Part shown: positions 6,933 to 14,426 of the stretch, piece after piece
Position numbering within the stretch: the first letter of the stretch is position 1
How the letters are laid out: each line of letters begins with the position of its first letter
Source: Peptostreptococcaceae bacterium
GTDB lineage: Bacteria; Bacillota; Clostridia; Peptostreptococcales; Peptostreptococcaceae
Assembly: GCA_029983575.1 (NCBI GenBank)
Contig: JASBZE010000039.1
Span: 1-15,693, forward strand
Length of the DNA stretch: 15,693 bases
Reading direction: 5' to 3'
Translations under genes and position numbers: made by a program
The notes under the pieces: generated by a model
Database searches by the model: none
The model's input: the letters and a program-made list of their open reading frames with translations, nothing else
Told to the model about the DNA's origin: nothing

Positions 6933-8834
6933 ATGAGTCAAGAATATGGTGCAAGTCAGATTCAGGTGCTTGAGGGTTTAGAAGCCGTTAGAAAAAGACC
7001 TGGAATGTACATAGGTTCAACAGGACCTAAGGGACTACACCACCTTGTTTATGAGGTGGTAGACAACTCGATTGACGAAGCACTTTCGGGAAATTGTTCA
7101 GAGATAATAATAACATTAAATAAAGACAACAGTGTGACTGTAGAAGACGATGGTAGAGGTATACCAGTAGAAAAACACGAGAAGACAGGTGTATCCACCC
7201 TAGAGACAGTTCTAACAGTGCTTCATGCCGGAGGTAAATTCGGCGGTGGAGGATATAAAGTCAGCGGTGGTCTTCACGGTGTCGGTGTTTCTGTTGTTAA
7301 TGCCCTTTCTACATGGCTTAAAGCAGAGATATCTAGAGATGGACATGTGTATTACCAAGAGTTTAGGAGAGGAAACCCAGTAAAGCCAATAGAGGTTATA
7401 GGGGATACGAAAAAAACCGGTACAAAGATCACTTTTTTAGCTGATGACGAGATATTTGAAGAGGTCGTATATTCTTCAGAAACATTGGAACACAGAGTTA
7501 GAGAGCTTGCCTTTTTAAATAAGGGAGTAAGGATTTTATTTATAGACGATAGGGAAGAAGAACCTATAGAAAAGGTATTTCACTATGAGGGTGGTATAGT
7601 TGAATATGTAAAATACTTAAACAGAACTAGAAACGCCCTACACGAAGATATAATATACGTAGAAAAATTGGTTGAGGACTGTATGATTGAAGTAGCTCTT
7701 CAATATACAGATTCATACAGTGAAAATATATTTTCTTTTGCCAATAATATAAACACTCATGAAGGTGGATCGCATTTAAGTGGATTTAGATCTGCTATAA
7801 CTAAGACAATGAACGACTACGCTAGAAGAGCGGGAATATTAAAAGAAAAAGATACAAACTTCATGGGAGAAGACATCAGGGAAGGACTTACGGCTGTTGT
7901 ATCCGTAAAACTACCTGAGCCACAATTTGAGGGACAGACAAAGACTAAACTTGGAAATACATTTATGAGAGGTTTAGTGGACACAGTTACAGTAGAAGAG
8001 ATGAGTACATATCTAGAGGAACATCCTTCAGTGGCGAAAGTTATAATGGATAAGTGCATTAGGGCACAGAGGGCAAGAGAAGCAGCTAAGAAGGCCAGAG
8101 AACTGACCAGGAGAAAATCTGCATTAGAAAGCACCTCACTTCCAGGAAAATTAGCTGATTGTGCAGAAAAAGACCCTGCAAAGAGCGAAATATTCTTAGT
8201 AGAGGGAGATTCTGCGGGAGGTTCTGCTAAATCTGGTAGGGATAGACATATACAGGCTATACTGCCACTTAGAGGTAAGATATTAAACGTAGAAAAATCA
8301 AGATTAGACAAGATATTGTCATCTGAAGAGATCAAAAACATGATAACCGCTTTTGGTAGTGGAATAGGTGATGACTTTGATATGTCTAAGCTTAGATATC
8401 ACAAGATAGTAATCATGACGGATGCCGATGTAGACGGAGCACATATCAGAACCTTACTTCTGACATTCTTCTACAGATATATGAAACCGCTAATAGAAAA
8501 CGGGTACATATATGCAGCTCAGCCACCGCTATACAAGGTCACAAAAAATAAGAAGAGTCACTACGCTTACTCAGATGAGGAATTAGATGAACTCCTAGAG
8601 GAAATAGGAAGAAATTCAATAGAGGTAAGCAGATACAAAGGTCTTGGTGAGATGAATGCAGAACAACTCTGGGAGACTACGATGAATCCAGACACTAGGA
8701 CTCTCCTTCAAGTACAAATAGACGATGCGATGGTAGCAGATGAAGTATTTTCCATGCTTATGGGAGAAAAAGTTGAGCCTAGAAGAGAGTTTATACAGGA
8801 GAATGCCAAGTTCGTACGTAATTTGGATATTTAA
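6933..8834 (+). CDS. gyrB: DNA gyrase subunit B
   Basis: GyrB is the ATPase subunit of gyrase, the heterotetramer that introduces negative supercoils. At 633 aa it is the usual Gram-positive size. The GHKL ATPase domain shows E41-x3-N45, D73-x-R-x-I (DDGRGIP at 72-78) and the glycine-rich lid GGLHGVGVS (112-120). R135 is at the position linked with aminocoumarin binding. The TOPRIM domain has EGDSAGG starting at E424 and D497-x-D499-x-D501. The C-terminal EPRREFIQENA is typical. The segment QAILPLRGKILN marks it as GyrB rather than ParE. GGAGG precedes the ATG by 7 nt. The gyrA ribosome binding site starts within its stop codon. Confidence 0.98.
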   Translation: MSQEYGASQIQVLEGLEAVRKRPGMYIGSTGPKGLHHLVYEVVDNSIDEALSGNCSEIIITLNKDNSVTVEDDGRGIPVEKHEKTGVSTLETVLTVLHAGGKFGGGGYKVSGGLHGVGVSVVNALSTWLKAEISRDGHVYYQEFRRGNPVKPIEVIGDTKKTGTKITFLADDEIFEEVVYSSETLEHRVRELAFLNKGVRILFIDDREEEPIEKVFHYEGGIVEYVKYLNRTRNALHEDIIYVEKLVEDCMIEVALQYTDSYSENIFSFANNINTHEGGSHLSGFRSAITKTMNDYARRAGILKEKDTNFMGEDIREGLTAVVSVKLPEPQFEGQTKTKLGNTFMRGLVDTVTVEEMSTYLEEHPSVAKVIMDKCIRAQRAREAAKKARELTRRKSALESTSLPGKLADCAEKDPAKSEIFLVEGDSAGGSAKSGRDRHIQAILPLRGKILNVEKSRLDKILSSEEIKNMITAFGSGIGDDFDMSKLRYHKIVIMTDADVDGAHIRTLLLTFFYRYMKPLIENGYIYAAQPPLYKVTKNKKSHYAYSDEELDELLEEIGRNSIEVSRYKGLGEMNAEQLWETTMNPDTRTLLQVQIDDAMVADEVFSMLMGEKVEPRREFIQENAKFVRNLDI

Positions 8835-8848
8835 GGAGGATATTGTAA

Positions 8849-11269
8849 ATGGAACACGTTGGTCAAATCATACCGATAGAAATATCGGATGAAATGAAAA
8901 AATCATATATAGATTATTCGATGAGTGTAATAGCTGGTAGGGCTCTTCCAGATGTTAGGGATGGACTAAAGCCAGTGCACAGGAGAATATTATACTCAAT
9001 GAGTGAGTTAAATCTTACTCCAGATAAGCCTTTTAGAAAGTCAGCCCGTATAGTAGGGGACGTACTTGGTAAGTATCACCCACACGGCGATACTGCGGTA
9101 TACCACGCTATGGTAAGGATGGCTCAGGACTTTTCAACTAGGGCTCTACTAGTTGAAGGTCAAGGTAACTTCGGATCAGTAGACGGAGATATGCCAGCTG
9201 CAATGCGTTATACAGAGGCTAGATTAAGTAAGATAGCACTACAACTTCTTAGAGATATTGATAAGAACACAGTTGATTTCATACCTAACTTCGACGAATC
9301 ACTTAAGGAACCTTCAGTACTTCCATCTAGGTTTCCAAACCTACTTGTAAATGGATCAAGTGGTATAGCGGTTGGTATGGCTACATCTATACCACCTCAC
9401 AACCTAGGTGAAGTAATAGATGCAACGGAATATCTAATAGATAATCCCGACTGTGATACAGAAGACCTAATTCAGTATGTAAAGGGTCCGGACTTTCCTA
9501 CGTATGGAATTATATTGGGAAAAGAAAATATAAAAGAGGCCTACAGAACAGGTAGGGGCAAGGTAAAGGTGAGGGCTAGAGCTGAAATTCAAGAGATGGC
9601 AAAGGGAAGACAGCAAATAGTAGTTACAGAAATTCCTTACCAAGTAAACAAAGCAAAACTAGTTGAGAGAATAGCAGACCTTGCAAGAGAAAAGAAAGTT
9701 GAAGGAATAAGCGACCTAAGAGATGAATCAAATAGACACGGTATGAGGATTGTCATTGAGATCAAGAGAGATGCAAATGCCAATATAGTGTTAAACAATC
9801 TCTACAAGCACTCACAGATGGAGTTTTCATTTAGTATAATAATGTTAGCCCTAGTGGATGGAACACCTAAGATACTTACTTTAAAACAGATGTTAAACCA
9901 CTACATAGAACATCAAAAAGATGTGGTTTACAGGAGAACTCAATTTGAGTTAAATAAGGCTGAAGCAAGAGCTCATATATTAGAGGGATTAAAAATTGCC
10001 CTAGATAATATAGACAGGGTAATTTCTATAATTAGAGGATCAAGAAACGGTCAGGAAGCAAAGGCCGCTCTTATGGAAGAATTTGAATTAACGGATATTC
10101 AAGCTCAGGCCATACTTGATATGAGGCTTCAAAGGCTTACCGGATTAGAGAGAGATAAGATAGAGGAAGAATATCTAGCGCTAATTAAAGAAATTGCCAG
10201 ATTAAAGGAAATACTAGCGAGCGAGAGGATATTGTTAAATCTCATCAAGCAGGAAATGACTGAGATAAAAGAAAAATACGCTGATGAGAGAAGGACTGAA
10301 ATAACTCACGCCGAGGGTGAATTCAACGTAAGAGATCTAATTGAGGAAGAGGAAATAGCAGTCACTCTAACTCACTTCGGATATATAAAAAGGCAGCCAG
10401 CTGATTCTTATAAGAGTCAGAGAAGAGGAGGAAGAGGCATATCGGCCTTGACAACTAAAGAGGACGACTTTATCAAGAGATTGGAACTGGCCACAACCCA
10501 CTCAACTATACTGTTCTTCACAAATAGAGGAAAGGTATATAAACTAGATGCCTATGAAATACCTGAAGGAAAGAGACAGGCTAGAGGTACTGCAATAGTC
10601 AACCTTCTACAGTTGGATCCAGGAGAAAAGGTAGCTACCTTTATACCAATTCAAGATGTGAGCGAAAGTAAATACCTATTGATGTGTACTAAACAAGGTA
10701 TTGTCAAAAAGACTAAGCTTGATGAGTATAAGAACATCAATAAATCAGGATTGATATCAATAGCTCTAAAGACAGACGACGAACTTATTGGAGTAGAAAT
10801 TACAGACGAAAAACAAGAAGTGCTACTTGTATCTGAACACGGAATGAGCATAAGATTCAAGGAAAAAGACGTTAGACCTATGGGCAGAAATGCTATGGGT
10901 GTCATGGGAATCAGGCTCAACGAAGGAGACAGGGTTGTTTCTATGAACCTTGTGTCCGAGGGAGACGACCTGCTCGTCGTAAGTGAGAAAGGTTATGGAA
11001 AGAGGTCATCCTCTGATGAGTACAATACTCAGACAAGAGCAGGAAAGGGTCTAAAGACATATAATATTACATCTAAGACGGGAGCATTAGTTGGAGCTTG
11101 TATGGTAAATGACGAAGACGAAATAATGATTATAAACTCTGACGGAGTACTTATAAGAATACACGTGGAAGAGATTTCTAAGTTAGGAAGAATTACAAGC
11201 GGAGTTAAACTAATGAAGACCGATGAAGAGGTAGAAGTAGTGTCTATAGCCAAGATAGAAGCTGAATAA
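8849..11269 (+). CDS. gyrA: DNA gyrase subunit A
   Basis: GyrA is the DNA breakage-reunion subunit of gyrase. At 806 aa the length is typical of Firmicutes. The N-terminal winged-helix/tower domain contains catalytic Y121 in the AMRYTEARL context and the quinolone-resistance region GKYHPHGDTAVYH (74-86). The C-terminal beta-pinwheel begins around residue 490 and contains the GyrA-box QRRGGRG at 524-530, which separates gyrase from ParC. The positions equal to E. coli Ser83 and Asp87 are T82 and H86; Thr is common in clostridia, while His is less usual to me. AAGGAGGA (8833-8840) overlaps the gyrB stop, so the subunits are co-translated. Confidence 0.98.
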   Translation: MEHVGQIIPIEISDEMKKSYIDYSMSVIAGRALPDVRDGLKPVHRRILYSMSELNLTPDKPFRKSARIVGDVLGKYHPHGDTAVYHAMVRMAQDFSTRALLVEGQGNFGSVDGDMPAAMRYTEARLSKIALQLLRDIDKNTVDFIPNFDESLKEPSVLPSRFPNLLVNGSSGIAVGMATSIPPHNLGEVIDATEYLIDNPDCDTEDLIQYVKGPDFPTYGIILGKENIKEAYRTGRGKVKVRARAEIQEMAKGRQQIVVTEIPYQVNKAKLVERIADLAREKKVEGISDLRDESNRHGMRIVIEIKRDANANIVLNNLYKHSQMEFSFSIIMLALVDGTPKILTLKQMLNHYIEHQKDVVYRRTQFELNKAEARAHILEGLKIALDNIDRVISIIRGSRNGQEAKAALMEEFELTDIQAQAILDMRLQRLTGLERDKIEEEYLALIKEIARLKEILASERILLNLIKQEMTEIKEKYADERRTEITHAEGEFNVRDLIEEEEIAVTLTHFGYIKRQPADSYKSQRRGGRGISALTTKEDDFIKRLELATTHSTILFFTNRGKVYKLDAYEIPEGKRQARGTAIVNLLQLDPGEKVATFIPIQDVSESKYLLMCTKQGIVKKTKLDEYKNINKSGLISIALKTDDELIGVEITDEKQEVLLVSEHGMSIRFKEKDVRPMGRNAMGVMGIRLNEGDRVVSMNLVSEGDDLLVVSEKGYGKRSSSDEYNTQTRAGKGLKTYNITSKTGALVGACMVNDEDEIMIINSDGVLIRIHVEEISKLGRITSGVKLMKTDEEVEVVSIAKIEAE

Positions 11270-11292
11270 ATAAAAATCTCGCAACCAATAAT

Positions 11293-11343
11293 ATCGACTA
11301 AGTAGATACTTAAACATTTACACTAGGTTGATACTTAGTCGAT
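11293..11343. repeat. 12-bp inverted repeat between gyrA and the stress operon
   Basis: ATCGACTAAGTA (11293-11304) and TACTTAGTCGAT (11332-11343) are perfect reverse complements separated by 27 nt. The octamer GATACTTA occurs twice (11305-11312, 11330-11337). TAGGTTGA also occurs twice (11324-11331, 11348-11355). No T-run follows on plus, so this is not a standard terminator. It could be an operator or an mRNA structure ahead of the YtxH-like gene. Confidence 0.65.
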
Positions 11344-11392
11344 TAGATAGGTTGAAAAACGGGAGTAAATCTTGACAATAAGGAGGTACGCT

Positions 11393-11674
11393 ATGAAAAA
11401 TAGAGGTTTGTTTGCAATTTTTGCGATGGCTATTGGATATATCCTGGGTCTACTCACTGCTCCTTGCAAAGGAACGGAAACAAGGGAAAAACTAAAGGAC
11501 AATATCGATAGTTTCAAGGAAAATCCAAAAGAGACGATTGAGGATATTTACAAGAGAATTCTAGAAAAAATAGATGAGTTTTCGCTTGAAGATATAAATA
11601 GCTCAGATGAAAAGATCTCTGAGGAAGATATTGTCATAGGTAAGACTTTTGACATAGGAGAAAAGGAACAATAA
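11393..11674 (+). CDS. YtxH-domain protein
   Basis: This 93-aa protein has the YtxH layout: a short N-terminal membrane segment (about 5-22), then the motif LLTAPCKGTETREKLKD (20-36), and an amphipathic, charged, helical tail. YtxH-like proteins are small general-stress proteins of unclear function; ytxH of B. subtilis belongs to the SigB stress regulon. The tail is strongly acidic. C25 does not fit a lipobox because a proline precedes it. I chose the ATG at 11393 with AAGGAGG 6 nt upstream; the in-frame TTG at 11372 would place that site inside the gene. It is the first gene of a five-gene cluster ending in a SigB-type sigma factor. Confidence 0.85.
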   Translation: MKNRGLFAIFAMAIGYILGLLTAPCKGTETREKLKDNIDSFKENPKETIEDIYKRILEKIDEFSLEDINSSDEKISEEDIVIGKTFDIGEKEQ

Positions 11675-11685
11675 AGGAGTAGTAT

Positions 11686-11958
11686 ATGAATTCAATAGGA
11701 TGGCAAATTTGCGGTGTTTTGATAGGAGTATCATTTTTGATTATAGCTATATTTGTAGCTAAAACACTTAATAGCGCTCAAAAAGTTTTGGATAGAGCGG
11801 ATAGATTGATAGACTTTAACGAAAAAAACATTCAGGATATACTAGATAATGTCGCATCCATTAGTGACAGTATTGAATTGGTTACAAATTCAATATTTAA
11901 GCTTACAGGTATATTCGGTTTGATTTTCGGTGGTCTAAGATCTAGAAAGAAAAAATAA
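11686..11958 (+). CDS. DUF948 (YtxG/YoxC-like) membrane protein
   Basis: This 90-aa protein starts with a single membrane helix (about 5-25) and continues as a predicted coiled-coil with regular hydrophobic spacing (about 26-70). It ends with a glycine-rich stretch and a basic RSRKKK tail. The layout and the KTLNSAQKVLDRADRLID segment fit the DUF948 family, which includes B. subtilis YtxG and YoxC. Function is unknown; YtxG is a general-stress protein. GGAG precedes the ATG by 6 nt, with only 11 nt from the YtxH-like gene. The family call rests on architecture and weak motif similarity, so it is less sure than its neighbours. Confidence 0.72.
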   Translation: MNSIGWQICGVLIGVSFLIIAIFVAKTLNSAQKVLDRADRLIDFNEKNIQDILDNVASISDSIELVTNSIFKLTGIFGLIFGGLRSRKKK

Positions 11959-11972
11959 TAGTGGAGGAGAGT

Positions 11973-12290
11973 ATGGCGATTGATGTAGATGTAAAATATG
12001 ACGAAGGAAAATCTAAATGGGATGTGAGTATTTCGGGGGAGCTCGACTATTCCAACACTGATGGACTTAAGTCATTGTTATATAAAAAGATAGATGAAAA
12101 CTGCCAAGATGTAGAAGTTGATCTAAGTGAGTTAAGTTATATAGATTCTAGTGGACTCGGTGTTATGGTAGGGGTTCTAAAAAAACTCAGACTTTGTGAT
12201 AAAAAACTTACCATAGTTAAACCTAGGGAGAATGTCGCTAAAATCTTTAAAATAACCGGCTTAAATAAGATCATCAATATGGAGGTGTAA
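11973..12290 (+). CDS. rsbV: RsbV-like anti-anti-sigma factor (STAS)
   Basis: This 105-aa protein is a single STAS domain of the RsbV/SpoIIAA type. In the partner-switching system the unphosphorylated form binds the anti-sigma kinase and frees the sigma factor. The phospho-acceptor motif is D58-S59-S60-G61 in the YIDSSGLGVM context. The N-terminal strand SISGELDYSNTDGL is also typical. I prefer the ATG at 11973, with GGAGG 5 nt before it; an in-frame GTG at 11961 would include that site. It is 14 nt after the DUF948 gene. The rsbW ribosome binding site lies in its last codons. The genes around it favour the SigB branch over SpoIIAA. Confidence 0.9.
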   Translation: MAIDVDVKYDEGKSKWDVSISGELDYSNTDGLKSLLYKKIDENCQDVEVDLSELSYIDSSGLGVMVGVLKKLRLCDKKLTIVKPRENVAKIFKITGLNKIINMEV

Positions 12291-12292
12291 AT

Positions 12293-12691
12293 TTGGACGG
12301 AAATTTTATAAAGATTGAGATAGCTGCTATACCGGAGAACATATCTGTAATTAGACTTGTAGCATCAGCTATGGCATCAAGGATAGGATTTGATATAGAG
12401 GATATTGATGATATTAAAGTATGTGTATCAGAGGCTTGCACTAATGCTATTAGGCATGGCAAAGAAGATATGTTTTTGGTAGAAATATCTACTGAGGATA
12501 CAGAGATAGATATCAAGGTATGTGATAAAGGTAAGGGCTGTGTGGTTGATGACATTCCTGAGCCAAACATTGAAGACCCAAAGGAAAGTGGTCTGGGTAT
12601 ATTTATAATAAAATCACTTATGGATAGCGTAGAACTTGTTTCTAACGGTAAAGGCACTAATATTTTTATGAAGAAATTCAGAAAGAGGTAG
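12293..12691 (+). CDS. rsbW: RsbW-like anti-sigma factor/serine kinase
   Basis: This 132-aa protein is a GHKL-fold kinase of the RsbW/SpoIIAB family, which either holds its sigma factor inactive or phosphorylates RsbV. The N-box reads VSEACTNAIRHG (about 45-56). The G1 motif is CDKGKG (about 82-87) and the G2 motif ESGLGIFIIKSLMD (about 98-111). The segment IRLVASAMASRIGF before the N-box resembles RsbW more than SpoIIAB. The start is TTG, placed correctly after GGAGGTG (12281-12287), which lies inside the rsbV end. Only 2 nt separate it from the rsbV stop, and 4 nt from the sigma gene. Confidence 0.9.
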   Translation: MDGNFIKIEIAAIPENISVIRLVASAMASRIGFDIEDIDDIKVCVSEACTNAIRHGKEDMFLVEISTEDTEIDIKVCDKGKGCVVDDIPEPNIEDPKESGLGIFIIKSLMDSVELVSNGKGTNIFMKKFRKR

Positions 12692-12695
12692 GGAA

Positions 12696-13484
12696 ATGAA
12701 AAGCGTAGCATCAAGGTCTATTAAAGATTATGAAAATACCGATGTAAAAGAGCTTTTCAGGTTATACAGTGAATCTAGAGATGAACATATTAGGGATATT
12801 TTGATAGAGAAGCATCTCTACCTCGCTAGGATTTTAGCTAGAAAATATATAAATAAAGGGGTAGATTACGAGGATATATATCAGGTTGCATCTCTGGCGC
12901 TAATTTACGCAATAGAGAGGTATGATATTACTAAGGGATTTGAGTTTTCAAGTTTTGCTACACCTACAATAGTAGGGGAAATAAAGAAGTACTTTAGAGA
13001 TAAGGTATGGACTATGCGGGTGCCTAGGAGAATTCAAGAGCTTAGTAAGAAAATTTCAAATGCAAAGTTGGTGCTAGAACAAAAAAATAAGAGATATCCA
13101 ACTACTAAAGAGATTGCTGATTACCTTGAAAAGTCAGAAGAAGAGGTATTAGAGGCTATTGAGGCCTCATATGGATATCAACCTATATCGCTTGATACGC
13201 CTAATAATGAGGATTCTGAGGATAAAGACATCACTCTAGGCGATAAGGTAGGTTATGATGAGACGAAATTTGCCGATATAGAGCAAAAAGATTTCTTGGA
13301 GAAATTTACACAAACCCTAAACGAAGTTGAGCAAAAAATATTTAACGACAGGTTTATAGAAAATAAAACCCAGTCAGTTATAGCGAAGGATATAGGAATT
13401 TCACAGATGACGGTTTCTAGGGTTGAGAAGAAGATCATAGAGAAACTGAAAAATGAGTATAGAAAGAATATAACTGATATATAA
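12696..13484 (+). CDS. sigB: SigB-type RNA polymerase sigma factor
   Basis: This 262-aa protein is a group 3 sigma-70 factor (SigB/SigF/SigG family). Region 2 includes EDIYQVASLALIYAIERYD and the FSSFATPTIVGEIKKYFRDK core. Region 3 has VPRRIQELSKKI; the W-x-x-x-VPRR pattern resembles SigB more than the sporulation factor SigF. Region 4 near the C-terminus has a helix-turn-helix, SVIAKDIGISQMTVSRVEKKI. It lies directly after rsbW, the standard anti-sigma/sigma arrangement. The ATG follows an AGGTAGGGA site. A terminator begins right after the stop. Sporulation cannot be judged from this window; SigF is the alternative reading, but less likely. Confidence 0.9.
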   Translation: MKSVASRSIKDYENTDVKELFRLYSESRDEHIRDILIEKHLYLARILARKYINKGVDYEDIYQVASLALIYAIERYDITKGFEFSSFATPTIVGEIKKYFRDKVWTMRVPRRIQELSKKISNAKLVLEQKNKRYPTTKEIADYLEKSEEEVLEAIEASYGYQPISLDTPNNEDSEDKDITLGDKVGYDETKFADIEQKDFLEKFTQTLNEVEQKIFNDRFIENKTQSVIAKDIGISQMTVSRVEKKIIEKLKNEYRKNITDI

Positions 13485-13489
13485 AATTT

Positions 13490-13526
13490 TGGTGTAGGGC
13501 GGGTAATAGGCCTTGCACCATTTTTT
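13490..13526 (+). terminator. Intrinsic terminator after the sigma-factor gene
   Basis: TGGTGTAGGGC (13490-13500) pairs with GCCTTGCACCA (13510-13520) over 11 bp including two G-T wobbles, with a 9-nt loop, and is followed by six T residues. It begins 6 nt after the sigma-factor stop and separates the stress-type operon from the MscS-family gene. Confidence 0.88.
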
Positions 13527-13545
13527 ATAGTTTTTGGAGGTGTTT

Positions 13546-14379
13546 ATGAACGAGATAGCGATGAGTTTTAAGAAGGTGTTTTTAGAGTTTTTCAATACTA
13601 GGGTCATTGATAAGATACCAGAGTTTCTGATAGCTTTGGTCATATTTATAATTGGCGTGAAAGTAGCTAGATCAATAAGAAATATAATGAAAAACATTTT
13701 AAATAAATACACTAAAACCCAGAGCTCTTTGATAAATTTTGCAGTTTATGCAATCCATATATTGATTTTGGTATTTGTTACACTTGTGTGTTTGTCAATA
13801 GTAGGTTTTAAGACGACATCAATAGCTGCAATAATTGGTGCTGCTGGTTTGTCAGTTGGTTTAGCTCTAAAGGAAATATTCTCTGATATTGGAGCGGCAC
13901 TTGTAATTTTATTTTTCAAGCCCTTTAATATAGGAGATTTTATAATAGTTCCCGGAGAAGATATAGAAGGAACTGTAACAGATGTGCAGCTTTGTTTTAC
14001 ATTTGTAAAGACTAATGACAACAAGATTATAGTGTGCCCAAATTCCATGTTAGTTAACAATGATGTCGTAAATGCGACCCATCAAAATTACAGGAGGATA
14101 GATCTTATATTTAGGGTTGATATAGATACGAGTTATGAACTTATGAAAGATATATGCGATAAAATTATAGATGAGGACGATAGAATAGAAAAAAATCCAA
14201 GACCAATAATTGGTATTGAGGATATTGGAAATGGAATAATGGTCTTCGTTTGTAAGCCATGGGTAAAGACTGAACTCTATTGGGATGTATATTATGACGT
14301 TATGAGAAAATTTAAGTTTGAGTTCGATAAAAATATGGTAAAATTTCCAATGTATACATTTGCAGAAAATGCAAAGTAA
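13546..14379 (+). CDS. mscS: MscS-family mechanosensitive channel
   Basis: This 277-aa membrane protein belongs to the small-conductance mechanosensitive channel family, which releases solutes when turgor rises suddenly. Hydrophobic helices lie at about 24-43 and 64-87. The third, pore-lining segment (about 91-128) is very close to the family pattern: IGAAGLSVGLALKE, then FFKPFNIGDFI. A beta domain (GTVTDVQ and IIVCPNSMLVNN) and a mixed alpha/beta C-terminus follow. Length matches E. coli MscS. I chose the ATG at 13546, with GGAGGTG (13536-13542) upstream; the in-frame TTG at 13534 overlaps that site. No clear own promoter is seen in the short gap after the terminator. Confidence 0.94.
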   Translation: MNEIAMSFKKVFLEFFNTRVIDKIPEFLIALVIFIIGVKVARSIRNIMKNILNKYTKTQSSLINFAVYAIHILILVFVTLVCLSIVGFKTTSIAAIIGAAGLSVGLALKEIFSDIGAALVILFFKPFNIGDFIIVPGEDIEGTVTDVQLCFTFVKTNDNKIIVCPNSMLVNNDVVNATHQNYRRIDLIFRVDIDTSYELMKDICDKIIDEDDRIEKNPRPIIGIEDIGNGIMVFVCKPWVKTELYWDVYYDVMRKFKFEFDKNMVKFPMYTFAENAK

Positions 14380-14426
14380 ATTAGTTATTTAAAAAGCTTA
14401 ATGATTTTATTAGGAGGTAATGAAAT

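Noticed and set aside
11341..11366. SigB-like promoter GATTAG-N14-GGGAGT ahead of the stress-type operon
   Set aside because: Each half matches only four of six consensus bases (GTTTAA, GGGTAT), which is weak evidence in AT-rich DNA; autoregulation by the sigma factor remains untested.
11372..11377. TTGACA as a -35 box for the YtxH-like gene
   Set aside because: It is 2 nt from the ribosome binding site; a -10 at normal spacing would fall inside the coding region.
11465..11467. Cys25 of the YtxH-like protein as a lipoprotein site
   Set aside because: The preceding residues T-A-P do not fit the lipobox; proline at -1 is not accepted.
12274..12714. 146-aa minus-strand reading frame opposite rsbW
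   Set aside because: Antisense to a kinase gene with clear GHKL motifs; serine/isoleucine-rich shadow translation and no operon partner.
11973..13484. Reading the module as spoIIAA-spoIIAB-sigF
   Set aside because: The gene order is the same, but the kinase segment before the N-box and the W-x-x-x-VPRR region of the sigma factor resemble RsbW and SigB more. A phylogeny would settle it.
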